From Xenorhabdus ehlersii (lineage in GTDB: Bacteria; Pseudomonadota; Gammaproteobacteria; Enterobacterales; Enterobacteriaceae), in contig NZ_RAQI01000005.1 of assembly GCF_003610465.1 (NCBI RefSeq), positions 186,001 through 250,000 of the forward strand: 64,000 bases of DNA, read 5' to 3'. The position numbers and the translations under genes were made by a program. This document shows, one piece after another, positions 1 to 8,594 of the stretch; the stretch's first letter is position 1, and each line of letters starts with the position of its first letter. Below the pieces are notes generated by a model. It was not told where the DNA came from, made no database searches, and worked only from the letters and a program-made list of their open reading frames with translations.

Positions 1-207
1 TCAGATGATGAGGCTATTGGCAAAAGTTGTAGAGGATGTTCAACCAAAATCCATTTGGTAATCGATAGTTATGGTTTGCCTGTTCAGTTCGCCAGAGTTA
101 CACATTTTAGGGCAATAGCAACAAGATACGATAAACTTGAACGGAATTATGCCAGTATGTTGGCACTGGCATTTATCATTATCTGGTTACCGATGTGGGT
201 TGAATGA
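1..207 (+). pseudogene. IS5-family transposase remnant, internally deleted
   Basis: The frame is open from base 1 to TGA at 205-207. The first part reads like the middle of an IS5-type DDE transposase (IGKSCRGCSTKIHLVID) and jumps directly to the usual C-terminal end (FRAIATRYDKLERNYASM), so the stretch between them, including part of the DDE core, is lost. It also runs off the window edge, so its 5' part is not visible. It cannot encode an active enzyme. Family assignment is from remembered motif similarity. Confidence 0.75.
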
Positions 208-234
208 ATTATGACCTTAAAACATCAACAGACC

Positions 235-844
235 CTAACTTGACATAAAAAAAGTATATACGACCGTAATTGCTAACAATAGCCCCATAGTGAGATTGAA
301 AAGCTTATAATGTTTAGGTATGTCCAAAACTGTCCTAATCGTTATTCCCAAAACAGCCCATGCTGAAATTGATGCATAACAGACAATAAAAAAAATCGCA
401 CAAAAAAGTAGTAGTGCATTAATCTCTGCATCGTGACTATTAAAAACAGATATGCCTGCTAAAGATACAATCCATGCTTTCGGGTTAAGCCATTGGCACA
501 TTATTCCTTGTATAAGGGATGGAGCACTGGTCTCTAGTTCACTATCATCACCGATCATCGGGTTTTGCATAGCAACTTTATATGCCAGATATAACAAGAA
601 ACAGCCTCCTATATAGGTAAGCATTTCGGTTAGATATGGCACCTCATTTATAACTTGGGCTAATCCAAAACCTAGTAAAAATAGAATCGATACAAAACCA
701 ATTGTAGCACCGGTTATATGTGGGATAGTTCGAATATATCCGCAATTGGCTCCGGTAACTGTCGCTATTATGTTTACAGGTCCTGGCGATATAGAAGTTA
801 CAAGGGCAAAAAACTGCCATTGCAATTAATTGAGACATAAGCAT
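235..844 (-). pseudogene. LysE/RhtB-family amino-acid exporter with a 5' frameshift
   Basis: This is a hydrophobic protein of about 200 residues with the LysE family signature near the N-terminus (ALVTSISPGPVN) and about six membrane segments; relatives export amino acids through the inner membrane. The best start is the ATG at 842-844, preceded by a perfect AGGAGG, giving MLMSQLIAMAVF. That frame breaks at a run of six A (808-813, T on the coding strand); removing one base joins it exactly to ALVTSISPGPVN. As given, the long frame (235-825) has only a TTG start without a ribosome site. It is the last gene of the operon below position 3301 and starts 7 bases after the oxidoreductase, suggesting export of that operon's product. 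The break could be real, or a sequencing error. Confidence 0.75.
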
Positions 845-851
845 CTACCTC

Positions 852-1490
852 CTAAAAATCAGTTACTTCTCCAGAGCCATTAATAAAGCGATGTTCTTGC
901 AAATCAACAATGCGGTACCGTTTTGCTTTGATTTTTCCCTCTTTGCAATAACCAGCTTTGCTTTCCCAAAATCCTTGTTCGAACTCATCAGTAAAGTACA
1001 ATTCAGACAAGCACTTAACCCCTTTGTACCGATATAGAGAAAAGTCGACTAGACGGATAGGGTAACCTTCTTCCAAAGATAGGGGTTCACCGTCCACCGC
1101 CCAAATAATCATCGCTCTATTTTCTAATGCATTACTAAGGGATATTGTAGAGTCATACACTCCCTTACTTGTACCTAAACTTATCTGCTTCAAATTATAT
1201 GAAAGATATTTTGCTTGGTTTATCCCTAGATATTTCAATAGGTCTTCTAGTAAGACTCCTGTCCAGTTTCTTCTGATACTCCAATTGCAAACACACACAA
1301 CTCGGCGGCTTTCTGTTATTGGTGCAATGTTTTTAAGGTCTTCGAATGCGACAAGAATTGGTGTTGACTCATGAGGTAAAAATATCTTGAGCGCCCATTC
1401 TTTCATATCAATAGAATCATATGATTCAGGTGGCCCTTCTTGGTAGTACCGTAAAGAAGAAGGTTTCTTATCAATATATGGAGTACTCAT
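852..1490 (-). CDS. Sulfite-oxidase-fold molybdopterin oxidoreductase
   Basis: This 212-residue protein resembles the molybdopterin-binding domain of the sulfite oxidase/YedY superfamily: the pattern VCVCNWSIRRNWTGVLLEDLL has a cysteine where the Mo-ligating residue usually lies, followed by the WTGV.L..LL helix, and later a proline-rich GYPIRLV segment. No Tat or Sec signal is visible, so it is probably cytoplasmic, unlike YedY. The ATG at 1488-1490 has an AAGGA ribosome site; an upstream start at 1529 would overlap the previous gene. It lies between the SUMF1-type gene and the exporter in one operon, so it may oxidise or reduce a pathway intermediate. The substrate is unknown. Confidence 0.7.
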   Translation of the reverse strand: MSTPYIDKKPSSLRYYQEGPPESYDSIDMKEWALKIFLPHESTPILVAFEDLKNIAPITESRRVVCVCNWSIRRNWTGVLLEDLLKYLGINQAKYLSYNLKQISLGTSKGVYDSTISLSNALENRAMIIWAVDGEPLSLEEGYPIRLVDFSLYRYKGVKCLSELYFTDEFEQGFWESKAGYCKEGKIKAKRYRIVDLQEHRFINGSGEVTDF

Positions 1491-1512
1491 ATTTTCCTTT
1501 CTTATGTATCTA

Positions 1513-2265
1513 TTATAGAGATTTGACACAGCGTAAACCTACGATGTTGTCTCGTACTGTTGGAGGGTAGTTATCTCTGCATGTACAGCGCATATAATCT
1601 TCATCATGCAGCCCTGAACCACCCCGAACTATATGATCGTCAGTAGGGATACTAAGATAAACGGGATCAATATGAGTTTTATCCCAACTGTAATTTGGGT
1701 AGTAATTATCTAGACACCACTCAGCTAGATTACCTGCCATATCAATACAACCAAATGGGGAGCGATTCTGTGGATGTGCATCCCAATCCGTGGATTTTCG
1801 GTTGAGCTCAGCTGGCTCACAGTCTGGGGCATAGTTTGCAATCGTAATAGATGGCTCGCTATTTCCCCATGGATAGAGTCGATTATCGTTCCCCTTCGCA
1901 GCAAACTCCCACTGTGCTTCAGTTGGTAATTCCTTACCTACAAATGTTGCGTATGCGACAGCTTCATACCAACTAATGCCGGTTACTGGCTGCTTTGGTT
2001 GGTTCCAATTAGAATCATGCCAATATAAAGGTTCTGAAATGCCATTATCTTGGATAAACTGAAAACCTTCTTCTGACCAATATTCCCTACTTCTATAGCC
2101 CCCCTGCTCAATGAATACCGCAAACTCAGCGTTGGTTACAGGGTGAACATCAATGAAAAAATCACTAAGGGTAACTACGTGTACAGGCTGCTCATCAGGG
2201 CTCAACTCTGAACCGCGTAGATAAGGAGATCCTGTCACTAAAACCATATCAATTAAGTTGTTCAT
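1513..2265 (-). CDS. SUMF1/formylglycine-generating-enzyme-fold protein
   Basis: The 250 residues follow the FGE-sulfatase (SUMF1) fold: an early G.LRGSE..PDEQP.H.V segment, PVTGISWYEAVAYATFVGKELPTEAQWE in the middle (split here: PVTGISWYEAVAYA then GKELPTEAQWEFAA), YPWGN, AGNLAEW and a terminal VRGGS...GLRC. The end carries a Cys-Thr-Cys stretch, but I do not see the paired Cys-x4-Cys copper site of true formylglycine-generating enzymes, so it may belong to the wider group used in ergothioneine/ovothiol-type or other tailoring chemistry. No sulfatase gene is nearby. Its start overlaps the DUF2000 stop, showing translational coupling within the operon. Confidence 0.75.
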   Translation of the reverse strand: MNNLIDMVLVTGSPYLRGSELSPDEQPVHVVTLSDFFIDVHPVTNAEFAVFIEQGGYRSREYWSEEGFQFIQDNGISEPLYWHDSNWNQPKQPVTGISWYEAVAYATFVGKELPTEAQWEFAAKGNDNRLYPWGNSEPSITIANYAPDCEPAELNRKSTDWDAHPQNRSPFGCIDMAGNLAEWCLDNYYPNYSWDKTHIDPVYLSIPTDDHIVRGGSGLHDEDYMRCTCRDNYPPTVRDNIVGLRCVKSL

Positions 2266-2666
2266 CGTATTAACTTCATATTTCCAGTTTGCTTAATGAT
2301 GACTTTTTTGTCGCCGTACACCGCTATGCCCAAATATTCGATGCTGTCCTCACTGGCAGCCTCTAACCTACTTGAGTAATCCTCATAACTCTTAGTGCTT
2401 TTTGCCACGTTCGAGAAGTCAACTATCGTAGCGTGTGATTGTAATTGAAAACGAATTTCCTTTATCTCGCTTGCCGTTGCCGCAAGAATTGGGATTGGGA
2501 TACGAGTGATCCCAAAATGTTCCCCTCCATCACGGTTCTTGATATTGTCACCTACGAGCTCAGGATGAGCCTTGCCAAGGCTAAGAGCTAGCACTGCTGC
2601 TGTGTTTGCAATGACTCCAAGAGGAAGATCTTTATCGATTACCAATACACACTTTTTGTCATTCAT
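2262..2666 (-). CDS. DUF2000 family protein
   Basis: This small 134-residue protein matches DUF2000 by its opening (CVLVIDKDLPLGVIANTAAVLA), the GD.I.D.DG..H.GIT..PIPIL segment and a final IEYLGIAVYGDK strand. The family is thought to have a fold related to archaeal-type peptidyl-tRNA hydrolase, but no reaction is established. Its start is joined to the stop of the BacA-like gene (positions 2664-2666) and its stop overlaps the next start, so it is co-translated with its neighbours. A role in the same biosynthetic route is inferred from this packing only. Confidence 0.7.
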   Translation of the reverse strand: MNDKKCVLVIDKDLPLGVIANTAAVLALSLGKAHPELVGDNIKNRDGGEHFGITRIPIPILAATASEIKEIRFQLQSHATIVDFSNVAKSTKSYEDYSSRLEAASEDSIEYLGIAVYGDKKVIIKQTGNMKLIR

Positions 2667-3301
2667 TATGCCACTTTCCTTTTATGAATTTGGTTGTTAG
2701 AAAATACCCCCCATGTCATTTCAATATGTAGAGGGTGAGATATTGCTGTAAGTCCATAATGTTTAATTGCATCAGCATTTGCTAAGCAACAATCAACGTC
2801 GCCGTTTACAACTAGCCTCGCTCCATTGCTTGTAGAGTTCGTAATCTCTATTTCTAAATGAGCATCAGATATTCCAAAAATCTTGTCTTCAGCTGATTCA
2901 ATTAGGCTCTCTAAACGAGATAGAGGCGCGTGATGCGTAGCTATTTTTATGGTTTGGTGCTCAGCTATCTTTTTCTCTAAGGCGAGGGACGTTTTACAAC
3001 CAAGATAATAAGCGGGAGGTGAATAGAAAAACGACCCAAGTAGAAGGGTATTTTTGTTCATGTAAAAGTTATCTACTCGCTGATATGCATTGGCGACTAG
3101 AAAAATGCATGACTCATTCTTTTCCACATACTCAGAAGCGAGTTCAAAAGTATCAAAAAGAAGTATGTCTAAGGGGCCTCCAATTAAGTTGGTCAGATAT
3201 TTCGCTGCTGATTGACTGCTTGTTCCTTCAGGTCCAAGAGTCGCGATTGAAGTGATTTGTTGGGGGTTCCTAATCCAAAAGTTATCAGTGTTAAATATCA
3301 T
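2666..3301 (-). CDS. Prephenate decarboxylase-like protein (BacA-type)
   Basis: The 211-residue protein shares the prephenate-dehydratase-type opening TLGPEGTSSQSAAKYL (residues about 20-35), then DTFE, NFYM, NSTSNGARLVVNG and a late MTWGVF. These are the same landmarks, in the same order, as BacA of bacilysin synthesis, which decarboxylates prephenate without aromatisation to a dihydro-hydroxyphenylpyruvate. The match is clearer than to PheA, and the regulatory ACT domain is missing. It is the first gene of a five-gene operon ending in an exporter. Photorhabdus is known to use such an enzyme to make 2,5-dihydrophenylalanine, but the neighbours here differ and no aminotransferase is present. 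Confidence 0.7.
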   Translation of the reverse strand: MIFNTDNFWIRNPQQITSIATLGPEGTSSQSAAKYLTNLIGGPLDILLFDTFELASEYVEKNESCIFLVANAYQRVDNFYMNKNTLLLGSFFYSPPAYYLGCKTSLALEKKIAEHQTIKIATHHAPLSRLESLIESAEDKIFGISDAHLEIEITNSTSNGARLVVNGDVDCCLANADAIKHYGLTAISHPLHIEMTWGVFSNNQIHKRKVA

Positions 3302-3775
3302 CTCATAATTCGCTTAAGTTTAATTTACATTAACGATATTCCTGCCTAAATGTTAAATATTGCACAAAATTGTTGTTTATAGAATTACGAAAAATAAGAG
3401 CGTAGAATCTATTTCAATATATCCTGAAACAATGGGGCACGTATTCAATCCGTTGAACTACCTTAAATGTAGTATTCTCTTTTGATAAAAGTACTGATAA
3501 CTTTGTCGGGCATTTCAGGGGAAAGCGACATTGAATCGAGATAATTTTTTCAGGGGCTTTTTAAGCGTTTTTTCGTTCTGTCTTCCGAACGCATGAGCAA
3601 TTATACACTTTGTAACTATTCACCCCCTACATCTTACCGATAAAAAACGAGGTGTTTATCACAACATCTAACTATTGGTATCATGACCCCTTTTGTAGGT
3701 TATATATTTAGATCTTTATGCCCTTATGATGATATCATTTCATACTGTTATGCATGAAAAAGGGACATTTCTAAA
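3302..3775. other. Intergenic region upstream of the BacA-like operon
   Basis: This 474-base AT-rich gap should hold the minus-strand promoter of the operon starting at 3301. I see no open frame of substance and no clear terminator for either neighbour. Confidence 0.4.
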
Positions 3776-4642
3776 TTAACGGGCAATTGCCACATCCGCT
3801 TTAATATGTTTAAGGTGAACTACAATCGTAAAGGTCACAACCACCAATAATGACCATGCCCCCCATTTTCCTGCATGAACAACAGACCAAGCGCCTAATT
3901 GATTTGGGTATTGCCAGATCCCAAAGAAGGTACCGAAGTTTTCCGCCAACCAAATAAAAAAACCAATCAGTATAAAAGCAAGTAATAGTGGCATACTGCG
4001 TTCTTTATCCAACGGCGTATAAAAAACAGTGCCGCGTGCATACAAACCACAAATAAAAGCAGTTAAGTACCAGCGATAATCATCAATATAATGATGACTA
4101 AAGAAGTTGATATAAATTGCCAGTGCGACCAGTGTTGCCATCCAATAAGGTGGGTAATGCTCAATCCGTACTTTAAAAAAGCGCCACGACTGTATAATGT
4201 AGCTCCCCACGGCCGCATACATAAAACCTGTAAATAGTGGGACTCCCCAAAGCTTAGTAAACGCAGCATCAGGATATTGCCATGAACTAATAGATGCTGA
4301 TGTTTTAAATAGCTCCATCATAAAACCGACTAAGTGGAAGACACAAATTGCTTTCAATTCATCCCATGTTTCGAGTTTTAACCGTATTAGTAATGCTTGA
4401 AAGGTCACTGCAAATACTAATAGTATATCATAACGTGGTATGCCCACTATGCCTTTTGCTGGAACCAAAAATAAAGCCAAAAAAAAGAAACCAGCAAATA
4501 AGCACGAGCGTGCATTAATCAATCCAAAAAAAAGAAACTCTAAAATAAATCGCTTAACATCTGTGCTGTTATTAGGCACATGAGCCATTAAGAAGTTATC
4601 AACTTTACGTAGAACATTTAGTTTCTGGCACATATTTTCCAT
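3776..4642 (-). CDS. DUF817 family integral membrane protein
   Basis: The 288 residues contain about eight hydrophobic segments with conserved aromatic stretches typical of DUF817: LLIRLKLETWDELK, GFMMELFKTSASISSWQYP, a histidine-rich FFSHHYIDDYRWYL and a final ENFGTFFGIWQYPNQ. No enzymatic motif is recognisable and the family function is not known. It stands alone, with a long gap on the 3' side (to 3301) and a decayed stretch upstream. Start ATG at 4640-4642; no strong ribosome site is evident. Confidence 0.75.
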   Translation of the reverse strand: MENMCQKLNVLRKVDNFLMAHVPNNSTDVKRFILEFLFFGLINARSCLFAGFFFLALFLVPAKGIVGIPRYDILLVFAVTFQALLIRLKLETWDELKAICVFHLVGFMMELFKTSASISSWQYPDAAFTKLWGVPLFTGFMYAAVGSYIIQSWRFFKVRIEHYPPYWMATLVALAIYINFFSHHYIDDYRWYLTAFICGLYARGTVFYTPLDKERSMPLLLAFILIGFFIWLAENFGTFFGIWQYPNQLGAWSVVHAGKWGAWSLLVVVTFTIVVHLKHIKADVAIAR

Positions 4643-4691
4643 TTAATTAACCCTGTTGGTATTATTTGTTGTTAATTCATTACGATAATGC

Positions 4692-4874
4692 CTATTTCAC
4701 GCCGCGAATTCTAGCAAGAAATAGCATTAATGTTGATATGTAATGCCAGGGCGGTACACGAATACCTAAATTATTCATGGTGAGATCAACGATTTGCTCT
4801 TTAATTTCGGCCTGACAGGCGCGATAGGAATGATAAATCCAGTCCCATATATCAGATGGTTCTAATTTTGTCGT
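4692..4874 (-). pseudogene. Orphan reading-frame fragment in frame with the kinase stop
   Basis: Immediately beyond the kinase stop (4875-4877) the same frame stays open for 60 codons to TAG at 4692-4694. It reads like real protein (SDIWDWIYHSYRACQAEIKEQ ... LGIRVPPWHYISTLM). It has no start codon with a ribosome site and I do not recognise the family. It may be the tail of a lost gene, or a C-terminal part cut off from the kinase by a nonsense change; the second is less likely because it does not resemble PfkB kinases. Confidence 0.35.
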
Positions 4875-5942
4875 TCAAAAATACATACGATTCTTAGGGA
4901 ATATCTCAATATTTTCTGAATATAGTGTTAGTGCTGAACATTGTTGTGCAAAGCGAATACTTTCTTTCAGTTCCATCCCCTCTAACCAGCAATGTACCAG
5001 GCCAGCCATCATGGCATCACCCGCTCCGTTGGTATTAACAATATTGGTACTGATTGCACTTGAACATCCTGATGTATTATCCATTTCACTATAATAAACA
5101 CCTTCTGCATCCATACTCAAAATTAAGCGTTGGACGCCATGTTGATGAAACCAGTGTGCCGCATCAGCGGCATCTTTTTGAGTTTCAATTTTTATGCCAC
5201 TAAGGATTTCTGCCTCAGTTCGATTGGGTTTTAAAGTATGAATATAAGAGAGAAAATTGCGAATTTTGGATGCCTTAGATCTTGAAACCGTATCAACAAA
5301 AATTGGAACATTGCCGGCATTATTAAATAGCCATTTTAGAGTTTCTTCAGTTAAATTACAATCAATGATTAATACATTCGCATGTTGAATTAAAGATTTA
5401 GCTTGAGCTAATAACGTAGGAGTTAATTTCTCCAGAATACTCATATCATTAACTGTAACGACACATTTTCCATTTTCATCTATAACAGAATTGCAGATTG
5501 AGGTTTTTTCACCATCTAATTTATGGAAATAGTTAACATTAACCCCTATCGACTTTGTATGATCAAACAGTATTTTGCCGTTTGAGTCATTACCGATAAC
5601 AGAAATTAAATAACTTTCATTTTTTAATAAGGCAATATTTTGAGCGATATTCCTTCCTACACCACCTGGTGTAGAAATAATTTTCCCTGGGTTGGAATCT
5701 TCATAAATTAATTTGGCAGAGGTATAACTTGTTAAATCTATATTAGCTGCGCCAACCGTTACAGTATAAATATCATTAGATAAGATATATCCTTTGCCTT
5801 TAATATAACCTTTTTTACTTAGGTTCATAATATGTCCTGCAACACATGAGCGACTGATTCTGAGAATATCAGCAATTTCTTGTTGCTGAATGAAAGGATC
5901 ACGCTTTAGAAGTTGCAATATCTGGTTTTCCCTTTTTGACAT
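4875..5942 (-). CDS. PfkB-family sugar/nucleoside kinase with N-terminal helix-turn-helix (YeiI-like)
   Basis: Residues 1-50 form a winged helix-turn-helix (QQQEIADILRISRSCVAGHIM, then KKGYIKGKGYIL), as in E. coli YeiI. The rest is a PfkB kinase: PGGVGRNIAQNIALL near residue 90, the substrate-side LKPNRTEAEIL, and the C-terminal NTNGAGDAMMAGL with the catalytic Asp. YeiI and the related pseudouridine kinase PsuK phosphorylate nucleosides, so a nucleoside or ribose-like substrate is likely. No psuG or transporter is next to it. The protein ends soon after the last helix at about the usual length, so it is probably intact. Confidence 0.8.
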   Translation of the reverse strand: MSKRENQILQLLKRDPFIQQQEIADILRISRSCVAGHIMNLSKKGYIKGKGYILSNDIYTVTVGAANIDLTSYTSAKLIYEDSNPGKIISTPGGVGRNIAQNIALLKNESYLISVIGNDSNGKILFDHTKSIGVNVNYFHKLDGEKTSICNSVIDENGKCVVTVNDMSILEKLTPTLLAQAKSLIQHANVLIIDCNLTEETLKWLFNNAGNVPIFVDTVSRSKASKIRNFLSYIHTLKPNRTEAEILSGIKIETQKDAADAAHWFHQHGVQRLILSMDAEGVYYSEMDNTSGCSSAISTNIVNTNGAGDAMMAGLVHCWLEGMELKESIRFAQQCSALTLYSENIEIFPKNRMYF

Positions 5943-6357
5943 ATCACACCTTTGGTTGTTTTTTTACACTGATGTTTTATTGCATATCTGACGGACAGTA
6001 AAGGCTATTTTTGTATTTATTTCTCATTTATGAGAATATGATCGTAAGATTGATAAGGCCAAAAAATGACATAAAAATGTGATATTCATCTCAAATATTA
6101 TGCTGAAAAATTAATAAAAATTAGATACCTAAATACATCAAGCAAGTAAACTATATTATATCCTATTATAATCCCTTTTAAAACAGTGTATTAGGTCGAT
6201 TTATGGAAATTGCAAACATATGTTTGGTTTTTATGATCTGTTGATTCTCATGGCGAGGTAAAACTGGAATATATAGTGGGGGAAAAACCCTAGCTACATA
6301 TAGTTAGCTATGTAACCAGGGGAGTTAATCTACAATTCAAATTCCGTTAGTCAGGTA
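5943..6357. other. Intergenic region between kinase and pirB
   Basis: A 415-base AT-rich gap. It holds the pirAB terminator at 6283-6320 and presumably the kinase promoter just upstream of 5942. No other structure was recognised. Confidence 0.4.
6283..6320 (-). terminator. Rho-independent terminator of pirAB
   Basis: On the minus strand an imperfect hairpin with arms CCCTGGTTACATA and TATGTAGCTAGGG is followed directly by TTTTT. It lies 38 bases beyond the pirB stop. Confidence 0.65.
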
Positions 6358-7635
6358 TTATTTTTTATCATCCAACATATGGTATGAAACGGCAATACCT
6401 GCGGCTTGACCAGCAAGTGAAGGTTCATCGCTAGCTAAGTACAGTCCTGCAATATAGTGTCCATCAACAGCATATTTTCTATATTTTGTCGCGTAGCGCT
6501 CACCGACTCTGAGTTGACGCCCATCACTTAACGTAAATAATGCCTCATCAACAGCGCCATTGCCCCATACTTCCAATCTTTCGATAACACTATCATTGAG
6601 TTCAATTGAACTCGTTTCTGATGTTACTGTGCCAAGTGTATAGGATGAACCGTTGGCAAAGGTGATTTTAATACCCCCCACTCTAGGTGCATTTCCAATT
6701 CTTTGTACATATCCAAGCAAGGATTGTATTTTATTGTATTTGCCGTTGATTAAAGATGGCTTAAAGGGTTCCTGCATTTGATCGTCTTCTGTAAGAGCCT
6801 GAATTCTCATTTTGTTAGTCTGACGATCAAATACAGTTGAATAACTGATAGTTTTAGGATAAAAACCACTTTCGAGGCTATTGTTTTGTAGATGTTCAAT
6901 TAACTCAATACACTCTAAACCGTGTAATAAACAATATCCTCTTACAGAGAGTAAATTATTAGTGACACTCGATGCTGTTGATGTATTTATGGCATCATTA
7001 TATTCATTCGTATACATCGTATGGATGTAACTCTTGGCCTTGTCGACCAATTTATCGATAAGCTGTTTTAACTCATTGACTTCAATATCTGTCAGCCCAA
7101 TATCATTTTTCTTCTCTATTCCCATTTTCCAATAAGGGATTTGTAACATAACCGTGTTAGTGTACATCGGCAGGATCTGGTAGTTTGTTTTATTATCAAA
7201 AGACTTGAATTTTTCATCTATACTCACCAGGTATCTAGCCAGGAACATATATGCGTCATGACTTTCCTGACTGCCAGGCGAGGTTTCCAGCATGTATTGC
7301 ACATGTTCCATTTTCCCCTTGATTTCTTGTATATCTCCATTAAGTATTCCTTTAATAGTTTGCAGAACGGCATTCTCTATCATCTGTTCTACTTTTTGGA
7401 GGATCTGTTCCCATGTATTATCTTTCTGTTGAGGCCAAAATAGTCCCAATAGGAAGGACATTGCAGAGCCTGCTCCTGGAATAAACCCTACGCCGCCAAT
7501 AATCGCATCCTTTATAATTGATGACATATCCCATTCATAATCAGGGGTAGATGTTGTATAAGGCACAATAAGCATAACATCAGTGAGTTCAGGTAATGTT
7601 TCATTTTCAGATACATTAATCGGTGAGATATTCAT
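6358..7635 (-). CDS. pirB: PirB-type insecticidal toxin subunit
   Basis: The 425-residue protein has the two-part build of PirB: an N-terminal helical region (residues about 35-260, with hydrophobic IIGGVGFIPGAGSAMSFLLG) that resembles the pore-forming domain I of Cry toxins, and a beta-rich C-terminal half (from about residue 290: GGIKITFANGSSYTLG, then LFTLSDGRQLRVGERY). It follows pirA on the same strand after 56 bases, the usual order for the binary toxin that acts on insect gut cells. No signal peptide is seen, as in known PirB. A ribosome site (AAGGTAA) precedes the ATG at 7633-7635. PirA plus PirB together are needed for toxicity in described cases. Confidence 0.88.
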   Translation of the reverse strand: MNISPINVSENETLPELTDVMLIVPYTTSTPDYEWDMSSIIKDAIIGGVGFIPGAGSAMSFLLGLFWPQQKDNTWEQILQKVEQMIENAVLQTIKGILNGDIQEIKGKMEHVQYMLETSPGSQESHDAYMFLARYLVSIDEKFKSFDNKTNYQILPMYTNTVMLQIPYWKMGIEKKNDIGLTDIEVNELKQLIDKLVDKAKSYIHTMYTNEYNDAINTSTASSVTNNLLSVRGYCLLHGLECIELIEHLQNNSLESGFYPKTISYSTVFDRQTNKMRIQALTEDDQMQEPFKPSLINGKYNKIQSLLGYVQRIGNAPRVGGIKITFANGSSYTLGTVTSETSSIELNDSVIERLEVWGNGAVDEALFTLSDGRQLRVGERYATKYRKYAVDGHYIAGLYLASDEPSLAGQAAGIAVSYHMLDDKK

Positions 7636-7691
7636 GATTTTATTTTACCTTAATTCCTTAGTTAAATAGTGCGTTAGTTATTTTCATCTTG

Positions 7692-8117
7692 TTACTTATT
7701 ATATCCGGTAACAAAGGCACGTTTATCGGTATCGTTATAAATGACAACTTTACTGTAATATAAAGCGTTATTCGGTGATTGTAATATTCCGTCTTTCCCG
7801 GCTTTCACTATGATAGAGGAATATTCGAACCATTCTGATGTGAAAGAATGAGACCAATAAAAAACAGCCCTAACTGATGATGCGGGGCCAGAATTGGCTA
7901 CATAGTAATTGGGACGAGTTTCGGGAATAATCGGTGTATCGGTTCTTGTTGCTTCAATAGAAGAGTGTGGCTCTATTGTCATATCCCTATAAGGACTGGC
8001 TGTAAGAGGGTCTGATGCTGGTGTGTTTGTATTATAAGTTAATGGTTCTGGATTGGAATCGTTATTGCTTATGACTGTAACGGTACTGCCACTTATATTT
8101 ATATTGATTGTATTCAT
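7692..8117 (-). CDS. pirA: PirA-type insecticidal toxin subunit
   Basis: The 141 residues match PirA by DMTIEPHSSIEATRTDTPIIPE (split: DMTIEPHSS then TDTPIIPE), SPNNALYYSKVVIYND and the final RAFVTGYNK. The N-terminal 40 residues are Ser/Thr/Asn-rich and longer than in Vibrio PirA. PirA is the small, lectin-like partner of PirB. An AGGAT ribosome site stands before the ATG at 8115-8117. It is the promoter-proximal gene of the two-gene operon; the 477-base AT-rich region upstream is its likely control region. Confidence 0.88.
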   Translation of the reverse strand: MNTININISGSTVTVISNNDSNPEPLTYNTNTPASDPLTASPYRDMTIEPHSSIEATRTDTPIIPETRPNYYVANSGPASSVRAVFYWSHSFTSEWFEYSSIIVKAGKDGILQSPNNALYYSKVVIYNDTDKRAFVTGYNK

Positions 8118-8594
8118 ACGGTGTTATCCTATTTTAAAAATTGATTAAAATATAGTTTTTGTTGCTTTTAATTTTTTGGTTATTTATTTTACGGCGTTTT
8201 TACTATGGCTATAGTATGTGATTATTTATAATTATGGTAGATTTCTCCTTACAGTTGAGATTTATTTTATTATTGAGAATGAATCTATATATTATGACCG
8301 CGGCTATTCTAAACATATTGGTATGGTTGGATAAAATATAAAAAATGTAAGTTTGGTTTAAAAATTATGCTGCTTATTGAAATGATATTATTGGTATATA
8401 GATATGGTTAACATTTATTAATAGGTATGGATAAATAATAGCATGTCTATTTTGAATAAGATTGATAATTTTATTAGTGTAAGGTATAAATAGCCCTATT
8501 GTTAATAATATAAGTTTACTTCTATAAATAAACATTAATATAATTAAATATAGCCCAATATTATTGGGCTAATAGTAATATTTATAAGTATTCT
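8118..8594. other. Intergenic region upstream of pirA
   Basis: Very AT-rich 477-base gap with the presumed pirA promoter and the VOC-gene terminator (8551-8571). No open frame or recognisable operator. Confidence 0.4.
8551..8571 (-). terminator. Palindromic terminator after the VOC gene
   Basis: TAGCCCAATA and TATTGGGCTA pair perfectly over ten bases around one base. On the minus strand an AT-rich tail follows, 24 bases beyond the VOC stop. Confidence 0.5.
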
